DNA from: an uncultured Collinsella sp.
Lineage (GTDB): Bacteria > Actinomycetota > Coriobacteriia > Coriobacteriales > Coriobacteriaceae
Length of the DNA: 26,797 nt
NCBI GenBank assembly: GCA_900544645.1
Contig: UQWG01000023.1
Location: 1-26,797, forward strand
Reading direction: 5' to 3'
Below, in pieces: positions 6,748-13,807 of this stretch. Positions within the stretch are counted from its first letter, which is position 1. Every line of letters begins with the position of its first letter. Below the pieces are notes generated by a model. It was not told the DNA's origin and made no database searches. It saw only the letters and a list, made by a program, of their open reading frames with translations. The position numbers were made by a program, and so were the translations under genes.

Positions 6748-7542
6748 TTAGTCTTCGTCGTCTTCGAGCGGATCGTAGTCGGAATCGACACCGGCGGCTG
6801 CATGGGAACCGTTGAACTTGAAGCCCATGAAGACGACAGCCAGGCACACACCGATCAGAGCGACCGCGATGACGGACAGGTTGAGGTAAGCGGCGAGCAG
6901 GAAACCGATGAACAGGAACGGAGTCATACCCTTCTTGATCATCATGGTGAGCAGCAGGGCCAAGCCGTAGGCAGTCATGATCTTGGTCGAAACGTTAAGA
7001 CCAGTGGACAGCCACTCGGGAACCATGTTGACGATGGCCTGAACCAGGTCGGTGCCAACAAAGACGGCGAGGAAGATCGGCAGGAAGTACATGACGGCGT
7101 ACAGACCGGAGCCGGCGCAGATGTGCATACGGTAGGCGGTCTTGAACTTTCCGTTATCGATCGCGCTATCTGCCACATGGGTGAGGGCGGCGATGATGGA
7201 ACGGAACACGATGCCGAGGAGCTGACCCAGGACGGCGACCGGGATGGCGATCGTCATGGCGGTCTCGGCGGAAGCATCGGTCAGGCACGCAAAGGCAGCG
7301 GCCACGATGCCGCCCAGGACCATATCGGGCGGAACGGCGGCGCCGACCTGCACCAGGCCCATGGACACGAGCTCGACGGCGGCACCGACGGCAAGGCCGG
7401 TGGGCACATCGCCCAGCAGCAGACCGACGAGCGTAGCGCCAACGAGGGGCTGCTCGAAGTTAAGACGACCGAGCAGGCGGGAGTCCCACATGCAGAACAC
7501 GCCGACGAGGCCGACGAGCACCGCACTGATGAACGTATTCAT
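6748..7542 (-). CDS. PTS mannose-family EIIC membrane component
   Basis: This 264-residue hydrophobic protein is the EIIC (EII-Sor/Man type) subunit. It starts directly with a membrane segment (MNTFISAVLVGLVGVF). It carries the family signature region RPLVGATLVGLLLGD-like (FEQPLVGATLVGLLLGDVPTG) and the VSMGLVQVGAAVPPD loop thought to line the substrate path. About seven to eight hydrophobic segments are visible, with a short acidic C-terminal tail (DSDYDPLEDDED). GAAAGGAG precedes ATG 7542. It lies between fused EIIAB and EIID in one operon (36 bp and 13 bp gaps). Confidence 0.95.
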   Translation of the reverse strand: MNTFISAVLVGLVGVFCMWDSRLLGRLNFEQPLVGATLVGLLLGDVPTGLAVGAAVELVSMGLVQVGAAVPPDMVLGGIVAAAFACLTDASAETAMTIAIPVAVLGQLLGIVFRSIIAALTHVADSAIDNGKFKTAYRMHICAGSGLYAVMYFLPIFLAVFVGTDLVQAIVNMVPEWLSTGLNVSTKIMTAYGLALLLTMMIKKGMTPFLFIGFLLAAYLNLSVIAVALIGVCLAVVFMGFKFNGSHAAAGVDSDYDPLEDDED

Positions 7543-7578
7543 ACCCTTCTCCTTTCAGTCAGGCAAAAGCCTGGTTGA

Positions 7579-8502
7579 TTACAGCTTGGCGTCGATGTCG
7601 ACGCTCTGATACGTAGGGGTCTGCTGGACGTAGAGCTTGATGCCCATGTCGAGCAGCTGGTTGACGTCGGCCTTCTGGGTGGCGTCGAGGAAGACGGAGC
7701 TGTCCTTGCCGCCGACCTGATCGGCACCGTCGTGGTTGGCGGTGGCGCCCAGGTTGATGGCGTCGAGCTTGTAGCCCTGGCAGAACTGCAGCATCTCGGC
7801 AGTGTTGCCAAAGACGAACATGACGCGCTCGCCGAGGGTGTTGAGCTTGTCCATCTTGGCGAGGGCACGCTCGACGGTGAAGACGTTCAGGCGAACGCCC
7901 TGGGGCTTGGCCAGCTTAAGAGCGCCCTTCTTGATGTCATCGTTGGCGGCAGCGTTGTCGACGACGATGATGCGCTCGGCCTGGACCTTGGTGGTCCAGG
8001 TAAAGACGACCTGGCCGTGCAGCAGACGGTAGTCAAGACGTGCGAGGACGATCTTGGCGGGACCAGAGCTGTGACGGGACGCCTTGGCCTTCTTGGCGGG
8101 AGCCGCGGCAGCCTCGACCGGTGCGTTGGGGTTGGTCAGACCGGCGCGGGCCTCGTTGATGAGGGCTGCGAGCTCGGCACCCTTGACGGGGACGGGGCTC
8201 ATAGCGAGCGTGAGCGCCAGCGGGATGTTGAAACCGCTGACAACCGTGAACTTCGTGCCGTTCTTGGAAAGCTCGACCATGTTGTTGTTGACCGAGCTGC
8301 CGAGCATATCGGTCAGCACATAGACGGTGTCGTCCGCGTTGAACGTGGCGATCATGGCGTCCACCTTATTGGTGATGGGCTCCTTGTCGTCACGAGCAAG
8401 CGACACGACGTGGACGTTCGACACGTCGCCGAGAACCATCTCGAGCGTGTCTTTGGCGCCTGCGGCCAGGCCGCCATGAGATGCGAGAATGATCTGATTC
8501 AT
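7579..8502 (-). CDS. PTS mannose-family EIIAB, fused
   Basis: This 307-residue cytoplasmic phosphotransfer protein joins EIIA and EIIB as in E. coli ManX. EIIA spans about residues 1-122, with the phospho-accepting His9 in ILASHGG. A linker rich in Ala, Pro and Lys covers about 124-148. EIIB spans about 149-307, with the active-site His162 in the typical RLLHGQV motif. Phosphate passes from HPr to His9, then His162, then the incoming sugar. AAGGAGGAGG precedes ATG 8502. It is the first gene of the EIIAB-EIIC-EIID operon. A TATAAT box and an ACGT-N5-ACGT palindrome lie just upstream. Confidence 0.95.
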   Translation of the reverse strand: MNQIILASHGGLAAGAKDTLEMVLGDVSNVHVVSLARDDKEPITNKVDAMIATFNADDTVYVLTDMLGSSVNNNMVELSKNGTKFTVVSGFNIPLALTLAMSPVPVKGAELAALINEARAGLTNPNAPVEAAAAPAKKAKASRHSSGPAKIVLARLDYRLLHGQVVFTWTTKVQAERIIVVDNAAANDDIKKGALKLAKPQGVRLNVFTVERALAKMDKLNTLGERVMFVFGNTAEMLQFCQGYKLDAINLGATANHDGADQVGGKDSSVFLDATQKADVNQLLDMGIKLYVQQTPTYQSVDIDAKL

Positions 8503-8528
8503 CTTGCCTCCTCCTTTTCGTTATGGTC

Positions 8529-8547
8529 ATTATAACGTCTTATACGT
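8529..8547 (-). promoter_or_regulatory. PTS operon promoter with GntR-type operator
   Basis: On the minus strand a perfect TATAAT (plus 8529-8534) directly adjoins the palindrome ACGTATAAGACGT (plus 8535-8547). The palindrome would occupy the spacer between the -10 and -35 elements, a classic repression position. No good -35 match is seen. The start codon is 26 bp from the -10 box. The regulator is inferred to be the GntR protein encoded at 1625-2344. Confidence 0.6.
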
Positions 8548-8683
8548 TGCTTATATTGCTAATTAGTATAAAGACCGTTCGCGGGTGAAAATCGACCGTT
8601 GACGGGTTTAACGTACTCGAAACGTTTGGCTAGGTAGGCCGGCGCTAGCTGGATAACCCCAGATCAGACGCCTCGCCAATCCC

Positions 8684-9766
8684 CTATCGCACGAAGTACC
8701 AGGGGCTTTCCTGCACGGTGGGCTCCAGCGCGATGCCGGTGCGCTCGCGGAACAGATCCATGTCCTGCGATTTCTCCGTCCACCACGCGTTGGGCTTAAA
8801 GGTCATGCTCTCAACGATATGGCCGACAAAGGCACTGTTGCGCAGCTTGGAGAAGTTAGTGTTCATAATCAGGATGGACGCGAGCACCAGCGCGATGCCC
8901 AGGACCTTGATCGCGCCGGCGGGCTCGGCGTAGATGCCAATACCGACCAGAACGGTCGCCACGGTTTCGAACGAAGCCACGACTGGCACCTTCGACGTCT
9001 CAAGATCCATCGAAAGGCCCTGCATATAGAAGATGTACGCAAGAGCCGTCGGAATAAAGCCAAAGCCTGCGAACAGCAGAATGAGCTGCGGGGACATTGC
9101 CGCGGCTACATCGGACCACGGAGCCGAAAGCACTGCCATAAAGCATCCGCCAAAGACAAAGCCCCAAAACGTCACCGCCAGCGGATGCAGCGTCTTGGTA
9201 GCCATACGGCTAAACACCGCCAGCAGTGCACCGCAAAGTCCGGCGATCACACCCGACGCGACGCCCCAAGCCGAGAAATGGAAACCAGACAGGTCGCCGC
9301 TCGTCACCGCGAGCACGCAACCCACAATGTTAAAGACGATGGCGACGAGCTTGTTGGGGGTCACGTCCTCGCGATAAAGCACGCGGCCGAGCGCGACGCC
9401 AAACACCGGCGAGGTGTAGAGCAGCACCGAGGCCGTGGACATGCCCACCTCGCCCATACACTCGTAATAAAGCGTGTTAGCGGTGGCGAGGCCGATAATG
9501 CCAAGAAGCGCGCAGGGAACAAGCTCTTTAGGACTTGCCTTGAACAGTGCCATGGGACCCGAGGCTTTTCCCTCACGAGCACCTCCCTGGCAACCCATAA
9601 ATGCCAAGACCGGAGCCATTAAGACAGCACCCGACAACAGGCGAAAGGCCGCCATGCTCTGAGACGAAACACCCAGGGCCGATATTCCGTTAACAAAGAT
9701 TCCGATGGTGCCCCACATAAGCGCGGCGATCAGCACCAGCACATAGCCCAGATTGCTTTTCTTCAA
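8684..9766 (-). CDS. EamA/DMT-family transporter
   Basis: This protein of about 360 residues carries two EamA repeats and about ten hydrophobic segments. It begins NLGYVLVLIAALMWGTIGIFVNG, and the second repeat starts near FSAWGVASGVIAGLCGALLAVFSR. Family members are drug/metabolite exporters. After the last membrane segment there is an unusual soluble tail of roughly 50 residues, starting NSAFVGHIVESMTF. TTG 9766 is preferred because GAGGAGG lies 5 nt upstream; an in-frame GTG at 9802 would add 12 residues but has no ribosome site and would overlap the promoter. The operator-like sites upstream suggest co-regulation with the PTS genes, so it may export a product such as the released amine or amino acid. 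That role is speculative. Confidence 0.85.
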   Translation of the reverse strand: MKKSNLGYVLVLIAALMWGTIGIFVNGISALGVSSQSMAAFRLLSGAVLMAPVLAFMGCQGGAREGKASGPMALFKASPKELVPCALLGIIGLATANTLYYECMGEVGMSTASVLLYTSPVFGVALGRVLYREDVTPNKLVAIVFNIVGCVLAVTSGDLSGFHFSAWGVASGVIAGLCGALLAVFSRMATKTLHPLAVTFWGFVFGGCFMAVLSAPWSDVAAAMSPQLILLFAGFGFIPTALAYIFYMQGLSMDLETSKVPVVASFETVATVLVGIGIYAEPAGAIKVLGIALVLASILIMNTNFSKLRNSAFVGHIVESMTFKPNAWWTEKSQDMDLFRERTGIALEPTVQESPWYFVR

Positions 9767-9805
9767 CGCAGCCTCCTCGGTATTGTTTCCAATATGTTTC
9801 ACACT

Positions 9806-9834
9806 ACGTTATAGTCGTTATATACATTTTTCAA
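9806..9834 (-). promoter_or_regulatory. EamA promoter with overlapping operator-like sites
   Basis: On the minus strand a TTGAAA box (plus 9829-9834) is followed by TATAAC (plus 9808-9813) at a 15-bp spacing. Two overlapping ACGT-N5-ACGT-like sites, ACGTTATAGTCGT (9806-9818) and TCGTTATATACAT (9815-9827), cover the -10 region. Their similarity to 2382-2394 and 8535-8547 suggests the same GntR repressor. Confidence 0.45.
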
Positions 9835-9867
9835 GACACAAATCGGCGAGCGGAAAAATCTGCTCTA

Positions 9868-9927
9868 CCTAGTCGTTGGGGACGTTCTTAAATGACTAGT
9901 CGTTTAAGAACGTCCCCAACGACTAGG
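9868..9927. repeat. Long perfect palindrome, REP-like, P5
   Basis: Perfect 25-bp arms (9868-9892 and 9903-9927) enclose the 10-nt loop TGACTAGTCG. The arm contains GGGGACGTTCTTAA. The flank ACTGTCCCC resembles the core of the 5793-5823 palindrome. It lies in the 9767-10126 gap, which otherwise holds the EamA promoter and repeat R2. It resembles RAYT-type REP sequences; no RAYT gene is in the window. Confidence 0.85.
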
Positions 9928-9982
9928 ACTGTCCCCAAGTGCCACATCTGGACCAAGGCGACGCCGATGCTTTGGCAACGCC

Positions 9983-10127
9983 AGCGAAAACCCGCCAGAG
10001 CGAGCAAGGTGCCTTGAAGCGAAGCGGCATTGACCTTCTGGTCATGCCGCTGAAGCTGAAAGGCAGATTGCCGCTCTGGCGGGTTTGCAGCGTCGAGCCG
10101 TTACGCGGTTTGGTAAAACCGCGTAAC
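9983..10127 (-). repeat. 145-bp structured repeat, copy R2
   Basis: This copy is in the same orientation as 1480-1624 and sits at the 3' end of the second SIS gene. Its first hairpin (10100-10127) shares one base with the TAG stop. The large hairpin is closed by 9988-10002 with 10072-10086. Relative to R1, G-C becomes A-T at 9990/10084 and at 10023/10051, and A-T becomes G-C at 10019/10056. The remaining three differences lie in the unpaired linker. Confidence 0.85.
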
Positions 10128-11119
10128 TAATACTCAAGCTTCCACATGTAGCGGCGCGTCATGTAGTCCTTGTGGGTGACGGCGGAGAGCGCGCGCATAT
10201 ACACGTTGTTGAGGATCGGGGCAAAGATCAGGTGGTTGAAGTACTCGCTCACGCTGTCCTTGATGTCGTTGAGGCCGAGCTCCTTGGCGTCGAGCTGATA
10301 GACGCGCTCGCCACCGTACTGGTTGACGAAGCGGATGCCGCGCTCGTCGTTGCAGCGGCTGCGGCCGACGCTGATGAGCTGGAACAGCGAGGTGCGCTTG
10401 TCCAAGATCTCGAAGGGGCCGTGGAAGAAGTCGCAGGTGTTGATGGTGCAGGAGTCGATCTGCAGCATCTCCTGCACGTTGCAGATGCTAAAGACGTAGG
10501 CGGCACCAAAGAGCGGGCCCTGGGCCATGACGTTGATGCAGGGCTTGTCGGCGTTCTGCTCGGCCCACTTGGCAGCGAGCGGACGGGTGTACTCGACGGC
10601 CTTGCGATAGATGGGGTCGACCAAGTCGAAGGCGGCCATAGCGGTCTCGTACTCGGCATAGCCCTCGGTCTGCTGTGTAAGCTCCATGGCGATCATGGTC
10701 ACGACGGCAGAGTTGGTGCGGCCCATGCAGGACTCGTCGACGGCCAGGCTGTCGTACTGGATCTTGTAGTCGCAGACCTCGGTGAGGCCGGACTCGTCAA
10801 CATAGATGGCGATGGTGCTGGCGCCGTGGTCCTTGGCGACCTGGGCGGCAACGATGGTCTCCTTGGTGCCGCGCATGGACACGACGACGGCCAGGGTGTT
10901 CTCGTTGACGTAGGCCGGGGTGGCGTGCACGAACTCGTTGCTGGTGTAGCTGGAGCTCACGACCTGCGTGGCCTCGTGCTCCATAAAGTACTGGGCAGGA
11001 TAGTTACCGCCGTTGGATCCGCCGGCGCCAATCCACACGACGCGCTTGATGCCGCCCTTGTCAGCCTTGTCAGCCAAAACCTGGGAGACGACGTCCTTAA
11101 CCTGTTCCTGAGTAGTCAT
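10127..11119 (-). CDS. SIS-domain sugar-amine deglycase, FrlB/GfrE-like (second)
   Basis: This 330-residue paralogue of the protein at 4718-5701 has the same double-SIS fold and a nearly identical C-terminus (TRRYMWKLEY against MRRYMWKLSY). The phosphosugar loop is WIGAGGSNGGNYPAQYF. The catalytic pair is retained 16 residues apart as Glu217 (VQEMLQID) and His233 (DFFHGPFE). Two differing deglycases beside a mannose-type PTS parallel the Salmonella gfr operon, where separate enzymes handle glucoselysine- and fructoselysine-6-phosphate. GAAAGG lies upstream of ATG 11119. It is divergent from the second GntR gene, with tandem operator-like repeats between them, so it may be controlled separately from the PTS operon. 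Which substrate each enzyme uses cannot be read from the sequence. Confidence 0.87.
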   Translation of the reverse strand: MTTQEQVKDVVSQVLADKADKGGIKRVVWIGAGGSNGGNYPAQYFMEHEATQVVSSSYTSNEFVHATPAYVNENTLAVVVSMRGTKETIVAAQVAKDHGASTIAIYVDESGLTEVCDYKIQYDSLAVDESCMGRTNSAVVTMIAMELTQQTEGYAEYETAMAAFDLVDPIYRKAVEYTRPLAAKWAEQNADKPCINVMAQGPLFGAAYVFSICNVQEMLQIDSCTINTCDFFHGPFEILDKRTSLFQLISVGRSRCNDERGIRFVNQYGGERVYQLDAKELGLNDIKDSVSEYFNHLIFAPILNNVYMRALSAVTHKDYMTRRYMWKLEY

Positions 11120-11156
11120 CGTGCATCAGCCTTTCTTCTCGTTTGATGCTCTCGAT

Positions 11157-11179
11157 GGCATACAAGTTACATACATGTT
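11157..11179. promoter_or_regulatory. Candidate operator for the second GntR, site 1
   Basis: Tandem 11-bp repeats CATACAAGTTA and CATACATGTTT lie 37 bp upstream of the second SIS gene. The 23-bp unit recurs at 11296-11318 with 21 identities. An inverted partial copy (AGCATACAACTAG on the minus strand) is at 11193-11205. Confidence 0.6.
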
Positions 11180-11295
11180 TTGGTTATGTCGACTAGTTGT
11201 ATGCTATATTTGTCTTAGATATTTTGCTGATGCGGTTTTCGACAACTGGCTACCAGCGGTTTTGTTGTTGTATTGAATACATGCTTGCTTAGATA

Positions 11296-11318
11296 GGCAT
11301 ACAAGTTAGATACAGGTT
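11296..11318. promoter_or_regulatory. Candidate operator for the second GntR, site 2
   Basis: This second copy of the 23-bp unit (CATACAAGTTA then GATACAGGTTG) ends 6 bp before the ATG of the regulator gene. It covers the only possible, weak ribosome site (AGGTTGAT), which suggests autorepression. Confidence 0.6.
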
Positions 11319-11324
11319 GATCAC

Positions 11325-12047
11325 ATGAACGCTTCGTCTAAAAAGAAACTGAGCCAATACGAGCGCTTGGCGGGCATGTTGCGTGACCGCATCGCCTCCG
11401 GCACCTACGCACGTGGAGACAAGCTGCCGTCCGAAATGGAACTCATGGACGAATCGGGTCTGTCGCGCAGCACCGTGCGCCATGCCCTTAAGGTACTAGC
11501 TGATGAGGGCCTGGTTCGCACCGAGCGCGGGCGCGGCGCCTTTGTGGCCGACACGCCGGCGCTCCACGAGAACAACCTGGTGTTTTCGAGCTATACGGCA
11601 CAGGTCCAGGGTCAGGGCATGAAGCCCACCACGCGCACGGTGGACTCGGGCTTTGCCAAGGCCGCGGGCAATGCTGCCAAGTTCTTCGATGTCACCGTGG
11701 GCAGCAAGCTCGTCAAACTTGTCCGTCTGCGTTATCTGGACGATGCGCCGCTGTGCCTGGAGACTACCTATCTACCACCGAGCTTTGAAGCACTCATCGA
11801 TCGCGATATCAATGGTTCGCTCTACGCGACGCTGCGCCAAGAATTCCATCGCGCGCCGGCACAGGGGCATAAGACCTTTGAGGTGTGCTACGCCTCGCAA
11901 AACGAGGCGTTTTTGCTCAACGTCAAGCGCGGGCAGGCGCTGATCCTGATCACCGACTACGTCTACGACACCGACGGCCGCCCGCTCCATGTCTCCAAGC
12001 GCATCCAGCGCACCGACCGCGCCAAATACACCGAGCCAATCGGCTAA
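11325..12047 (+). CDS. GntR-family regulator with UTRA domain (second)
   Basis: This 240-residue HutC-type regulator has a winged helix-turn-helix at about residues 10-78 (PSEMELMDESGLSRSTVRHALKVL, wing TERGRGAFVAD). A UTRA effector domain spans about 95-235. It is only distantly similar to the first regulator, and its promoter carries a different motif, so the two probably respond to different effectors. It is transcribed divergently from the second SIS gene. The operator-like repeats at 11157-11179 and 11296-11318 imply control of both directions. The Shine-Dalgarno sequence is poor. Its stop codon overlaps the first base of a palindrome shared with the convergent acetyltransferase gene. 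Confidence 0.9.
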   Translation: MNASSKKKLSQYERLAGMLRDRIASGTYARGDKLPSEMELMDESGLSRSTVRHALKVLADEGLVRTERGRGAFVADTPALHENNLVFSSYTAQVQGQGMKPTTRTVDSGFAKAAGNAAKFFDVTVGSKLVKLVRLRYLDDAPLCLETTYLPPSFEALIDRDINGSLYATLRQEFHRAPAQGHKTFEVCYASQNEAFLLNVKRGQALILITDYVYDTDGRPLHVSKRIQRTDRAKYTEPIG

Positions 12048-12081
12048 CCTGCCAAAATAAACCTGTCCCTAAATGGTAGGT
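12047..12081. repeat. Short palindromic repeat, copy P3
   Basis: ACCTGCCA (12047-12054) pairs with TGGTAGGT (12074-12081). It fills the convergent gap between the GntR and acetyltransferase genes, overlapping both stop codons. The 35-bp unit is the inverted form of 4572-4606 (30 of 35 identical). It may serve as a two-way terminator. Confidence 0.7.
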
Positions 12082-12659
12082 TTGGGGAGGTCGGGGAACC
12101 AGGTTGGTTTGGGTTGGTTGGGTGTGCGCTCGGCTAGGACCAGCTCCATCCAACACATGTCATACCAGCGGCCGAACTTTTGGGCGCAGCGGTCGAATGC
12201 GCCCACCAGGCGATATCCCATATGGGCATGGAAGTCCTGGCTGTTGTGCGTCAGATACTCGTCGTCCTTGTCGTGCGGCACGGCAATGAGCGCGCACATG
12301 TTGGTGATGCCCATCGCAATCAGGCATTGCTTAAGCGCGTCATGCAGCTTGCGGCCCAGTCCGCCATGACGCACGTCGCGCGCCAGGTAGATCGATGTCT
12401 CGACCGACCAGTCGTATGCCTCGCGGCTGTTGAGCGGACTCACATAGGCATAACCTACCGGACGCCCGTCCAGCTCCATCACCAGATACGGATAGCGCTT
12501 GAGCGTACGCTCGATGCGCCCGGCGAACTCCTCAACGCCCGGCACCTCGTATTCGCAGGTAATCGCCGTCTGGCGCACATACGGCTCATAGATGGCAAGC
12601 AACGCCGGCGCATCATCGGGCGTCGCCAGGCGAATCGTCGGCTCGGACATCTCGGTCAT
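12069..12659 (-). CDS. GNAT-family N-acetyltransferase, Pat/YncA-like
   Basis: This 196-residue acetyltransferase resembles the phosphinothricin-acetyltransferase-like branch of GNAT. The start TIRLATPDDAPALLAIYEPYV is typical. The acetyl-CoA loop is RDVRHGGLGRKLHDAL at about residues 100-115, and the C-terminal motif is NSQDFHAHMGYRLVGAF. ATG 12659 is chosen because GGAAGGG lies 4 nt upstream. The last residues (KPTI) are encoded by the palindromic repeat at 12047-12081, and the preceding tail is a Pro/Lys-rich low-complexity stretch; the natural C-terminus has probably been altered. Members acetylate small amines such as methionine derivatives; the substrate here is unknown. Confidence 0.88.
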   Translation of the reverse strand: MTEMSEPTIRLATPDDAPALLAIYEPYVRQTAITCEYEVPGVEEFAGRIERTLKRYPYLVMELDGRPVGYAYVSPLNSREAYDWSVETSIYLARDVRHGGLGRKLHDALKQCLIAMGITNMCALIAVPHDKDDEYLTHNSQDFHAHMGYRLVGAFDRCAQKFGRWYDMCWMELVLAERTPNQPKPTWFPDLPKPTI

Positions 12660-12684
12660 ACAACCCTTCCCCCTCAAAAACAGA

Positions 12685-12718
12685 GGCCGCCTTGCGCCAA
12701 ACCCAGCGCAAGGCGGCC
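12685..12718 (-). terminator. Intrinsic terminator of the threonine aldolase gene
   Basis: A 13-bp perfect stem (GGCCGCCTTGCGC, 12685-12697, with 12706-12718) and 8-nt loop are followed on the minus strand by a T-run (CTGTTTTTG). It lies 18 bp after the stop at 12737 and directly upstream of the acetyltransferase start. Confidence 0.88.
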
Positions 12719-12736
12719 CCCCGTCATTACATCAGG

Positions 12737-13762
12737 CTACAGGACAGCCGCCAACGCGTCGATATCCCCCTGCGTCGTGGCCCAGCTGGTGCAAAAGCGC
12801 ACCACCGTGTGGGTCTCGTCGTACTTTTCCCAGTACTCGATCGCCGCATGCTTGCGAATGCGCGCCATGTCCTCGTTGGGCAGAATCACGAACTGCTGGT
12901 TAGTCGGCGTCTCCAAGAAGAACCGGTAGCCGTGCTCGTGCAGCACGCGACGAAGCGCCTGCGCGGTTTCGATCGCCTGACGGCCAATCTCAAAATACAG
13001 GCCGTCGGTAAAGAGCGCCTCAAACTGCACGCCCGTCAGGCGGCCCTTGGCCAACAGCGCGCCGTGCTGCTTAATACGCGGAATGGGATGCGCCGGAGCG
13101 TGTATGCCGCAAAACACCACAGCCTCGCCGCAGAGCGCGCCGCACTTGGTGCCGCCGATGTAGAACACGTCGCACAGCTGCGCCAGCTCGGGCAGGGTAA
13201 TGTCGCACTCATCGGCCGCCAGCGCATAGGCCAGGCGGGCGCCATCCACAAACAGCGGAATCTCGCGCTTCTGGCACACTGCGTGAATCGCCGCGAGCTC
13301 GGCCTTGGAGTACAGCGTGCCGTACTCGGTCGATAGGCTCACGTACACGGCACCCGGGAACACCGTGTGCTCGTAGCTCTCGTTTTCGTAGAACACCTGG
13401 ATATAGTTCTCGAGGTCCTCGGCGTGCATCTTGCCCTCGTAGCCGGGGATGGTGAGCACCTTGTGGCCGCCAAACTCGATGGCGCCCGCCTCGTGGCAGG
13501 CAACGTGGCCAGTCTCGGCAGCAACGACGCCCTCGTACGGCGCAAGCAGCATGTCGATCACCGTCGCGTTAGCCTGCGTGCCGCCCACCAGGAAAAACAC
13601 GTCGGCGTCAGGCGCCTGGCAGGCCTCGCGAATAAGTTGCTTGGCACGCTCGGTATGTGCATCGGTACCGTAGCCGGGCTGCGGCTCCATATTGGTGTCG
13701 ACGAGCGCCTGCAGCACCGCTGGGTGTGCGCCGTGGGAATAGTCGTTGTTGAACGCGAGCAT
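12737..13762 (-). CDS. Threonine aldolase-family PLP enzyme
   Basis: This 341-residue protein belongs to the beta-eliminating lyase / low-specificity threonine aldolase family. Such enzymes cleave L-threonine or allo-threonine to glycine and acetaldehyde. The start FNNDYSHGAHPAVLQAL, the phosphate-binding GGTQANATV (residues 60-68), the PLP-stacking His86 (ETGHVACHE), Asp173 (FVDGARL) and the Schiff-base Lys206 (GGTKCGAL) are all present. GAGAGG precedes ATG 13762. It has its own terminator. Related lyases act on other beta-hydroxy amino acids, so the exact substrate is open. Confidence 0.9.
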   Translation of the reverse strand: MLAFNNDYSHGAHPAVLQALVDTNMEPQPGYGTDAHTERAKQLIREACQAPDADVFFLVGGTQANATVIDMLLAPYEGVVAAETGHVACHEAGAIEFGGHKVLTIPGYEGKMHAEDLENYIQVFYENESYEHTVFPGAVYVSLSTEYGTLYSKAELAAIHAVCQKREIPLFVDGARLAYALAADECDITLPELAQLCDVFYIGGTKCGALCGEAVVFCGIHAPAHPIPRIKQHGALLAKGRLTGVQFEALFTDGLYFEIGRQAIETAQALRRVLHEHGYRFFLETPTNQQFVILPNEDMARIRKHAAIEYWEKYDETHTVVRFCTSWATTQGDIDALAAVL

Positions 13763-13807
13763 GGCAATCCTCTCTTACCGGGTATCGGCCAGATGATTCA
13801 AACGGAG

